The translations under genes were made by a program, and so were the position numbers. Of a DNA stretch of 27,578 bases, positions 1-5,820 are shown one piece after another. The first letter of the stretch is position 1; the number at the start of each line of letters is the position of its first letter. The DNA is from an uncultured Clostridia bacterium (GTDB lineage Bacteria > Bacillota > Clostridia > Oscillospirales > CAG-382): contig CAMZED010000005.1 of the NCBI GenBank assembly GCA_947305675.1, positions 1 through 27,578 of the forward strand, read 5' to 3'. The notes below the pieces were generated by a model that had not been told where the DNA came from, searched no databases, and saw only the letters and a program-made list of their open reading frames with translations.

Positions 1-71
1 CGGAAGTTGGACTTGAACCCACGACCTATCGGGTATGAACCGATTGCTCTAGCCAACTGAGCTATTCCGCC
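1..71 (-). tRNA. tRNA-Met (anticodon CAT), elongator type, 3' end cut by window edge
   Basis: On the minus strand the sequence folds as a tRNA: acceptor strand GGCGGAA (65-71), D arm GCTC/GAGC, anticodon stem ATCGG/CCGAT around the loop TTCATAC, variable loop AGGTC and a T arm with TTCAAGT. The anticodon is CAT. The loop TTCATAC and the absence of three G:C pairs at the base of the anticodon stem fit elongator Met rather than initiator fMet; the lysidine-type Ile2 loop (CTCATAA) is also not matched. Only five of the seven 3' acceptor bases lie in the window, so the last two pairs and any encoded CCA are outside it. The middle pair of the T stem is an A-G mismatch. The first ten bases of the gene (63-72) are repeated immediately upstream at 73-82. 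Confidence 0.93.
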
Positions 72-112
72 GTATTCCGCCGCTAACTGTTAAATACGTT
101 GACAGCTTGGTT

Positions 113-141
113 ATTATATCAGCTGAAAAGCCGTTTGTCAA
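113..141 (-). promoter_or_regulatory. Sigma-70-type promoter for the tRNA-Met gene
   Basis: Reading the minus strand, TTGACA (141-136) is followed after exactly 17 nt by TATAAT (118-113). Both hexamers are perfect consensus. Transcription should start near position 106, giving a leader of about 35 nt before the tRNA. This makes the tRNA independent of the sigma/anti-sigma operon upstream on the same strand. Confidence 0.9.
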
Positions 142-165
142 TAGTTTTTTTGATTTTTTTTGCGA

Positions 166-195
166 AAGGGAGCGCGCCGCCCGGCACGCTCCCTT
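166..195. other. GC-rich hairpin between the membrane protein gene and the tRNA promoter
   Basis: A 9-bp perfect inverted repeat (166-174 AAGGGAGCG, 187-195 CGCTCCCTT) flanks a 12-nt GC-rich loop, 19 nt after the stop codon of the 215-1051 gene. The position suits a terminator for the operon. However, the tract that follows it in the operon's direction (minus strand) is A-rich, not U-rich: the T run at 145-160 is on the plus strand. It may stabilise the mRNA 3' end or terminate inefficiently; a canonical intrinsic terminator is not shown. Confidence 0.5.
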
Positions 196-214
196 GATTT
201 GGAGAGGATTTATG

Positions 215-1051
215 TTATTTAAACAAATACGTTAAAGCTTCGCCCAGATCATCGCCGACTTTGAAGTTATTTTCGATCCCGGCGAGTTTGCAGTTATAAT
301 CTAAAATAGTCTCAATTTGATCGCTGATCGTTTCGGATGAAGCAATAAGATAGCCATGAAAAGAAGACAATGATAGCATATATTCGCTTAATTGCTCGTA
401 ATCAACCGGATCGTCATAATTTTTTGACGATACAAGGAAAAAGTAGTATTCTTCACCGGGCTCGGCAAGTCTGCCGTACCCGTCGGGCATGAATCTGCTG
501 CATACGTCAGAATATACCGTAACAATGCCGGGGATCTCCGTCCGTCCCTCTCCTTCATAATAGACTTCGTTTATTTTCAAGGTAACAATACCCGCAAACG
601 CCTGGTGCGTTATAATTTCATCTCCCCATTCTTGCGGATATTCAATACAGATCTCGTCGTTTTTTAAAACCTCGGCTTTCACAACGAGATCGCAATGTTC
701 CATTATGCTCCAATCATCGTTAATCTCTATTAACCCGTCTATAAAGTTAGGCGTTTCAAGCGGTTCCACACATGTAGCGAGCTTGCCGTCTCCAAATTCC
801 GCGATGATGTCGCCGTATTGGTAATCGGGAATTTCTAAACTATAATTAAGAACTATATCGTTTTTATTGGATTCAACAGGTTTATCGTTGTCAAAACCGG
901 AATCGGTTTGGGAAGGTTCTATGTCTAAGGGCAGTTCTTCATCGGAAGTCCTTGCTTGGCTTAATATTAGCCCTGCCGTCAGCGCAGCAACTAACGCCAA
1001 TACCACACACGTTACAAGAACTATTTTCGAATATTTTTTTCGATTATTCAT
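215..1051 (-). CDS. Membrane-anchored protein paralogous to the anti-sigma sensor domain
   Basis: A 278-residue protein with a short basic N-terminus (MNNRKKYSK), one membrane segment at about residues 9-31 and a large extracellular part. It ends the ECF sigma operon and is clearly related to the neighbouring putative anti-sigma factor: both carry MNNRK before the membrane segment, then matching blocks such as VEPLE, a D-L-(V/I)-(A/V)-K-(A/V) block, EVYY, GEEYYFF/GDEYILFF, and a C-terminal NC(K/R)L(A/L)GI followed by EAL. The neighbour's roughly 48-residue cytoplasmic N-terminus, where sigma binding would be expected, is missing. The start was put at 1051 because AGGAGAG (1063-1057) sits five nt upstream of that ATG; an earlier ATG at 1069 would place this ribosome binding site inside the gene. 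Function unknown; a co-sensor or decoy of the anti-sigma factor is inference. Confidence 0.8.
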   Translation of the reverse strand: MNNRKKYSKIVLVTCVVLALVAALTAGLILSQARTSDEELPLDIEPSQTDSGFDNDKPVESNKNDIVLNYSLEIPDYQYGDIIAEFGDGKLATCVEPLETPNFIDGLIEINDDWSIMEHCDLVVKAEVLKNDEICIEYPQEWGDEIITHQAFAGIVTLKINEVYYEGEGRTEIPGIVTVYSDVCSRFMPDGYGRLAEPGEEYYFFLVSSKNYDDPVDYEQLSEYMLSLSSFHGYLIASSETISDQIETILDYNCKLAGIENNFKVGDDLGEALTYLFK

Positions 1052-1079
1052 TTTGACTCTCCTTTTCATTTTTGCCGTC

Positions 1080-1937
1080 TTATTGTTTAAACATCGTTCT
1101 TAAAGCTTCATCAAGCATGTTGCCTTTTTCCGCAACGGATTCGTCGATCCCGAGCAAGCGGCAGTTGAATTTAAGCATTTCGGACATTTTCGCAGTGATT
1201 TTAGTCCCGCTTTTAGCCCAAAAGCTTGCGGTTGCCGGGAGTCTTATAATATAATCGCTGAACTGATCGCGCTGAGCGACATCGTCTTTTGTGCTGCTGA
1301 AAAATAGGATATATTCATCGCCGGACTTCATTCGCGGTGATTCAAGATACATCCCCCTACTGCTGACTATCGAATAAGCGACGATAGTGTCTTTAACCTT
1401 GTTGTCTGCAGAATAATAAACCTCCTCCACCGAAAGTTGTAAAAGGGTACCGTTTCCCACATGATCGGTTTCTGCTCTCTCGCCTTCATACTCAAAGACA
1501 GCCGTATATTCATATTCAACCTCACGCATATCTTCGATTTTCACTTTAGCAATCAAATCGGTCTCGTCCGTGATCTTCAGTTCCGAAACGTCACGCCACA
1601 ACGTGTATGTTATGATCTCGTTTTCAAGAGGTTCTACATAGCGCACACTTTTTAACCTGCTTGAATCACTGATTTCAAAGGTATCGGGCAGCCCGGGTTT
1701 CTCACGGCTGAGCATAACGCCGGTTATTATCGAAACGGCAACCAGCAGCGCCGCGCAGACGGCTGTCGCTATTCTGAAATCAAATTTTCGATTATTCATT
1801 TTGTAATTGATACTTCGTTCGGTTTGTTTGCGCGGCGTTGCCGCGTATTCAAGGCGCATCGCCGCCAGTGTGCGATCGAACGCCTGTTGGGACGGGCACA
1901 ATTTATCTAAAGATTTTCTGCATTCTTCTTCAAACAT
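1080..1937 (-). CDS. Putative membrane-bound anti-sigma factor
   Basis: A 285-residue single-pass membrane protein encoded directly after the ECF sigma gene, overlapping it by eight nt (ATGTTTGA). Residues 1-54 are cytoplasmic, with a helical start (CRKSLDKLCPSQQAFDRTLAAM) resembling the short sigma-binding segment of Firmicutes anti-sigma factors. Residues about 55-76 form the membrane helix, and residues 80-285 are an extracellular domain with no motif I recognise. Gene order, overlap and topology are the standard ECF sigma/anti-sigma arrangement, in which the anti-sigma holds the sigma factor at the membrane until a signal arrives; the assignment rests on that context rather than on a diagnostic domain. 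The ectodomain is duplicated in the next gene downstream. The signal sensed cannot be told from the sequence. Confidence 0.78.
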   Translation of the reverse strand: MFEEECRKSLDKLCPSQQAFDRTLAAMRLEYAATPRKQTERSINYKMNNRKFDFRIATAVCAALLVAVSIITGVMLSREKPGLPDTFEISDSSRLKSVRYVEPLENEIITYTLWRDVSELKITDETDLIAKVKIEDMREVEYEYTAVFEYEGERAETDHVGNGTLLQLSVEEVYYSADNKVKDTIVAYSIVSSRGMYLESPRMKSGDEYILFFSSTKDDVAQRDQFSDYIIRLPATASFWAKSGTKITAKMSEMLKFNCRLLGIDESVAEKGNMLDEALRTMFKQ

Positions 1938-2436
1938 ATTGATCCTTCCTCCGTTCTTCTTCGATTATTTTTTTCAGTTTTTCACGCGCGCGGGTAAGAA
2001 TTATCCTTACCGCGGTGTCGCTTTTGCCGAGTATTTCGGCTATCTCTTTTGCCGAAAACCCGTCGTAATAATAAAGCTGTATCACGCTGCGCTGGATATC
2101 AGGCAGCCGCATTATCGCCTGCAAAAGCTCATCGTCCGGCACGGCGGGGTCCGGCGCGGGAACGTCATCTTCCAGCGGGACCTCGCGCCGTGCGGAGAGA
2201 TGGTGGGTATGTGTATTGGAGGCGTTGATCGCAGCGCGTATAAACCAGGCCTTTTCATGCTCGGTATTTTCAAATTCCGGACGATACCGAACATAACGCA
2301 TAAACACTTCCTGCATGACGTCCTCGGCATCGTACCGGTTACCGACGCGCAAGTATGCCGTGCGATATACTGTTTTTGCGTTCCTCGTCAGGATAAGCTC
2401 GCAGTTGTCGTCACAACTGTTTAAGTTTTCCGCCAT
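1930..2436 (-). CDS. ECF-type RNA polymerase sigma-70 factor
   Basis: A 168-residue sigma factor consisting only of regions 2 and 4, the hallmark of the ECF group. Region 2 covers about residues 12-80, with the core-binding helix DAEDVMQEVFMRYVRY and a following AWFIRAAIN segment. An acidic, proline-rich linker (EDDVPAPDPAVPDDE) follows, and region 4 (about 105-160) contains the helix-turn-helix FSAKEIAEILGKSDTAVRIIL that reads the -35 element. It redirects RNA polymerase to a small stress or signal regulon. A good ribosome binding site (AAGGCGG) lies upstream. It starts the operon with the anti-sigma gene and its paralogue, and a possible autoregulatory promoter is at 2461-2487. Confidence 0.95.
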   Translation of the reverse strand: MAENLNSCDDNCELILTRNAKTVYRTAYLRVGNRYDAEDVMQEVFMRYVRYRPEFENTEHEKAWFIRAAINASNTHTHHLSARREVPLEDDVPAPDPAVPDDELLQAIMRLPDIQRSVIQLYYYDGFSAKEIAEILGKSDTAVRIILTRAREKLKKIIEEERRKDQYV

Positions 2437-2460
2437 ATTATCACCGCCTTCATATGTTAA

Positions 2461-2487
2461 TACTTTTTGAAACGCAAAAATGTTTCA
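2461..2487 (-). promoter_or_regulatory. Candidate ECF-type autoregulatory promoter with an inverted repeat
   Basis: On the minus strand TGAAAC (2487-2482) is followed after 17 nt by AGTA (2464-2461). This resembles the TGAAAC / CGTA-type promoters read by many Firmicutes ECF sigma factors, which often control their own operon. TGAAAC is also one arm of a perfect inverted repeat TGAAAC-N8-GTTTCA (2468-2487), so the site could alternatively bind a dimeric regulator. The spacer is one nt longer than the common 16, and the -10 matches CGTA in three of four bases. Confidence 0.45.
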
Positions 2488-2598
2488 CTTGTTTTCATAA
2501 TTTTTCAAAAAAAATTTTTCAAGGCCGGTTTTTGCCGTTTTTTATTATACATCACACGCGGTTTAAAAGCTATGATATTGTAAAAAAGCTTTTTTCAC

Positions 2599-2627
2599 TT
2601 GAAATTCTTTTGCGCATATAATATAAT
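2599..2627 (+). promoter_or_regulatory. Sigma-70-type promoter for the recD2-comF-ligA run
   Basis: TTGAAA (2599-2604), a 17-nt spacer and a perfect TATAAT (2622-2627) lie 15 nt before the ATG of the small membrane protein gene at 2643. It is the only clear promoter seen before the close-packed plus-strand genes that run to 12272. A second TATAAT five nt earlier (2617-2622) overlaps it but has no suitably placed -35. Confidence 0.75.
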
Positions 2628-2642
2628 AGGGGGTGGTGCGAA

Positions 2643-2891
2643 ATGCCTGCGTTTGCGTTGGTTTTGCTTTCGACATTCGCGGCGGTCGGGATAGGGCTGA
2701 TCGCTTTGGAACTTTGGCGAAAGCTGAAATCGAGGAAGTGCGAATTTATTTGCGTTTGCTTTGACGAATCGCTTCCCGATGTCAAAAAGCCCGACATTGT
2801 GATAATCTGCCGCACCGATGAAGAGCGCGACGAAGCGATAAGACGGGTTTGCGAAAGCGACGCGAGAACGGCTTATATAAAACGTATGTGA
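2643..2891 (+). CDS. Small membrane protein of unknown function
   Basis: An 82-residue protein with one N-terminal hydrophobic segment (about residues 3-24), a basic stop-transfer stretch (WRKLKSRK) and a soluble tail of about 50 residues in which strand-like CEFICVCFDE and PDIVIICRTDEE segments alternate with a charged helix. Several cysteines (CEFICVC, IICR, RVCES) lie in the tail. A purine-rich GGGGGTGG ribosome binding site (2629-2636) and a promoter precede it, which supports a real gene. It is the first gene of the run leading into recD2, 33 nt upstream of it. I do not recognise the family. Confidence 0.7.
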   Translation: MPAFALVLLSTFAAVGIGLIALELWRKLKSRKCEFICVCFDESLPDVKKPDIVIICRTDEERDEAIRRVCESDARTAYIKRM

Positions 2892-2924
2892 AGCGAAGGA
2901 TATTTAAGAGAAAGGCGGTGCGGT

Positions 2925-5126
2925 ATGGCGGATATTTATCTTGAGGGCGTAGTTGAAGATATTGTTTATACCAACGAGGAAAACGGCTATACCGTCTGCA
3001 CGATAAACTGCTCGGGCGAGCCGGTGACGCTTGTGGGAATAATGCCTTATATCGGCGAAGGCGAGATGATAAAAGTCCAGGGCGAATGGCAGGTGCATGC
3101 CACGTTCGGCAGACAGTTCCGGGTGAGTTACTTTGAGAAGCGGCTTCCCAATACCAGCGCGGCGATATTGCGCTATCTTTCCTCCGGCGCGGTGAAAGGG
3201 ATCGGCCCGGTCACGGCGGGCAGGATAGTCGAAAAGTTCGGCGAGGATACTCTTGACGTGATCGAGAACAACCCCCGCTGGCTTTGCGATATAAGGGGCA
3301 TATCGCCCAAACGCGCCGATTCGATACACGAAAGCTATGTTGAACAGTTCGGGATGCGCAGCGTTATGATGTACTGCAACGAATTTTTCGGCCCGTCGCT
3401 TTCGGTGAAGATATTCAAGACCTACGGCTCCGCCGCGATAGATATTATAAAAAAGACTCCCTACCGGCTTTGCGACGACATAAGCGGGATCGGGTTCGAG
3501 AAAGCCGACCGTGTGGCAATGACGCTCGGATTCTCGCCGGATTGTCCGGAGCGCGTCGAAGCGGGGCTGATACATACCCTTAACACCGCGGCGATCAGCG
3601 GCGGGCATTGCTATTTGCGTGCGGACGAGCTTGTTTCCGCCGCGGAAAAAATACTGGGTGCCGGCGAGGAAAGCGTTTTGACCGCCGCGGCAAGGCTTAC
3701 CGCGGCAAAACGGCTGGTTTCTTTTGACGATGGCGAAAGCGGATGTTACGCCCTGGCGGAGATCTACGGCGACGAAGTGTATATCGCCGCCAAGCTGACG
3801 GCTCTTTCGGATTTTAAATTTCCTTTTGTGTTGGAAGGGATCGATGAACAGATCGGGACGCTCGAGCAGAAATACGGCATAATCTACGCGCCGGAGCAGA
3901 AACAGGCGATAAACTATGCGCTGACCGGCGGAGTGACCGTGATCACCGGCGGACCCGGCACCGGCAAGACCACCGTTATAAAAGCGATAATAGATATTTG
4001 CGATATACTTAAATTTTCCTGCGTGCTTGCGGCGCCGACCGGGCGCGCGGCAAAAAGGATGTATGAATCGAGCGGGCGCGAGGCAAAAACCGTGCACCGC
4101 TTGCTCGAGGCGAGCATCGCCGACAACGGCGGCCATCATTTCTCGCGCGATGAAGAAAATCCGCTGAGCCAGAAGATGATAATCATTGACGAGATGTCGA
4201 TGGTCGACGCGGCGCTTATGTCCGCGCTTCTGAAAGCGATCCGCCCGGGGAGCTATCTTGTACTTATAGGCGATCCGGACCAGCTGCCGCCCGTCGGCGC
4301 CGGGAACTGCCTTAACGATATTATCGGATCCGGGCGGTTCAACGTTGTGAAGCTCAACAAGATATTCCGCCAGGCGGAACAGAGCCTTATAGTGACCAAC
4401 GCCCACGCGATCAACCGCGGCGAGATGCCGGTGCTGAACGTCCGGGACAACGACTTTTTCTTCATCGAGAAGAACGATACACAGCAGATCGCTTCGCTTT
4501 TGGTGTCTTTCGCCGCCGACCGGCTCCCGAAACGCTATGAAGCCGATCCGCTTGATGATATTCAGGTGATAACCTGCACGCGCAAAGGCTCGCTGGGGAC
4601 AAAAGAGCTGAACACGCTGTTCCAGTCGGTCCTGAATCCCCCCTCGAAAGACAAGCCCGAGAAAAAATACGGGTCGGTCATATTCCGTGCCGGCGACAAA
4701 GTTATGCAGATCAAAAACGACTACGATCTTTTGTGGAAGCGCGGAGCCGAGGAAGGAAGCGGGATATTTAACGGTGATATAGGCAGGATAACCGATATCG
4801 ATTCGCGCGCGGAGACTATGACGATAGATTTCGATGGCAGGATGACCGAATACGATTTTGCCCAGCTTGAGGAACTTGAACACGCCTATGCGATCACGGC
4901 GCACAAAAGCCAGGGCAGCGAATACCGCATTGTGGTGATCCCTTCGTTCGACGCGCCTTTTCCCCTTATGACGCGCAACCTGCTTTATACCGCCGTTACC
5001 CGCGCGAAGGATATGGTGGTGATAGTCGGATCGTCGAGGTCGCTCGGGATAATGGTCGGCAACAGCCGTGTCCCGGTGAGGCGCACGGCGCTGAAACTGC
5101 TTTTGTCAAAAGTTTTGCAGGGGTGA
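2925..5126 (+). CDS. recD2: RecD2-type ATP-dependent DNA helicase (SF1B)
   Basis: A 733-residue 5'-3' DNA helicase of the RecD2/RecD-like family, which acts in DNA repair and replication-fork maintenance without RecBC. An N-terminal region (about 1-90) is OB-like. A helix-hairpin-helix region around residues 90-200 contains SSGAVKGIGPVTAGRIVEKFG and IRGISPKRADSI. The motor then shows Walker A GGPGTGKT (342-349, Lys348), Walker B IIIDEMSMVD (Asp422, Glu423), motif III GDPDQLPPVG (449-458), the SF1 motif AITAHKSQG (656-664) and the arginine-finger motif YTAVTRA (Arg693). Length is typical of RecD2. AAAGGCGG precedes the ATG. The comF gene follows after 4 nt, implying co-transcription. Confidence 0.96.
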   Translation: MADIYLEGVVEDIVYTNEENGYTVCTINCSGEPVTLVGIMPYIGEGEMIKVQGEWQVHATFGRQFRVSYFEKRLPNTSAAILRYLSSGAVKGIGPVTAGRIVEKFGEDTLDVIENNPRWLCDIRGISPKRADSIHESYVEQFGMRSVMMYCNEFFGPSLSVKIFKTYGSAAIDIIKKTPYRLCDDISGIGFEKADRVAMTLGFSPDCPERVEAGLIHTLNTAAISGGHCYLRADELVSAAEKILGAGEESVLTAAARLTAAKRLVSFDDGESGCYALAEIYGDEVYIAAKLTALSDFKFPFVLEGIDEQIGTLEQKYGIIYAPEQKQAINYALTGGVTVITGGPGTGKTTVIKAIIDICDILKFSCVLAAPTGRAAKRMYESSGREAKTVHRLLEASIADNGGHHFSRDEENPLSQKMIIIDEMSMVDAALMSALLKAIRPGSYLVLIGDPDQLPPVGAGNCLNDIIGSGRFNVVKLNKIFRQAEQSLIVTNAHAINRGEMPVLNVRDNDFFFIEKNDTQQIASLLVSFAADRLPKRYEADPLDDIQVITCTRKGSLGTKELNTLFQSVLNPPSKDKPEKKYGSVIFRAGDKVMQIKNDYDLLWKRGAEEGSGIFNGDIGRITDIDSRAETMTIDFDGRMTEYDFAQLEELEHAYAITAHKSQGSEYRIVVIPSFDAPFPLMTRNLLYTAVTRAKDMVVIVGSSRSLGIMVGNSRVPVRRTALKLLLSKVLQG

Positions 5127-5130
5127 AAGG

Positions 5131-5820
5131 ATGAAAATTTCGTTTTTGTCGCCCGCCGTATGCATGATCTGCGGCACAGGGGCTTCCCCGCAGGAGATGC
5201 CGGTCTGCGACCTTTGCCTTTATAAACTTCAATCGCTGCTTACCGAGCGCTGCCGCAACTGCGGCAAGCCGCCGCGCGCCTGCGTTTGCCCGCGCCCGGC
5301 AGGAACGGATTTCCTGTTCTTTTACGGCAGCCCTTTATCAAAAAGGCTGATATCGCTGGTAAAAACCGGCATAGACCGGCGCGAAGCGGATTTTCTGGCG
5401 GCGCTGCTGATCGATTCAGCCGGGATAAGAGCCGCAAATTACGACGCGGTGACGTTTGTCCCGCGCAGAAAGCGCGTTGCGAGGCGTTACGGCTACGACC
5501 AGGCGAAGGAACTCGCTTCCGCTTTGGCAAAACGGCTTTCGCTTCCGCTTGTTCCGACGCTTGTCCGGCGCGGAAAGAACGCCCAAAAGTTGATGAGCGC
5601 TTCGGAACGCCGCAAATACTCGCTTAAATCATATTACGCGCGTGACGACGTTCCGCCGGAATTCATAAACAAAAGGTTCCTGCTTGTCGACGACGTTGCG
5701 ACTACCGGCGCCACCCTTGAAGCCTGCGCGAAGATCCTGCGCGATTCCGGGATCGCCGCAAAGGTTTCGGCGGCGGTGCTGGCGAACACCGAACTTAAAA
5801 ACACGGAGGTATTGAGATGA
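5131..5820 (+). CDS. comF: ComF family phosphoribosyltransferase-like protein
   Basis: A 229-residue ComF/ComFC-type protein. The N-terminus holds Cys pairs typical of the family's zinc finger (CMIC, CDLC, CRNC, CVC between residues 11 and 53). The C-terminal half is a type I phosphoribosyltransferase fold with the PRPP-binding loop LLVDDVATTGAT (Asp187, Asp188, Thr191, Thr192, Gly193). ComF proteins are linked to late steps of DNA uptake in competent bacteria, but they are widespread and their enzymatic substrate is not settled. The gene follows recD2 by 4 nt and its stop overlaps the ATG of the next gene (ATGA at 5817-5820), so it is probably translated together with a DNA helicase on one side and a sugar-enzyme-like protein on the other. 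Confidence 0.92.
   Translation: MKISFLSPAVCMICGTGASPQEMPVCDLCLYKLQSLLTERCRNCGKPPRACVCPRPAGTDFLFFYGSPLSKRLISLVKTGIDRREADFLAALLIDSAGIRAANYDAVTFVPRRKRVARRYGYDQAKELASALAKRLSLPLVPTLVRRGKNAQKLMSASERRKYSLKSYYARDDVPPEFINKRFLLVDDVATTGATLEACAKILRDSGIAAKVSAAVLANTELKNTEVLR

Noticed and set aside
99..104. A plus-strand TTGACA near the tRNA
   Set aside because: No -10 hexamer at 16-18 nt, and no plus-strand gene follows.
2567..2596. A/T-rich hairpin (AAAAGC...GCTTTT) between the divergent sigma and recD2-side genes
   Set aside because: The stem is short and weak and no transcript ends there; it lies upstream of both divergent genes.
2904..4904. A 666-codon open frame on the minus strand opposite recD2
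   Set aside because: It is antisense to a clear helicase with all motifs, has a low-complexity His/Arg/Phe-rich composition typical of shadow frames, and has no ribosome binding site.
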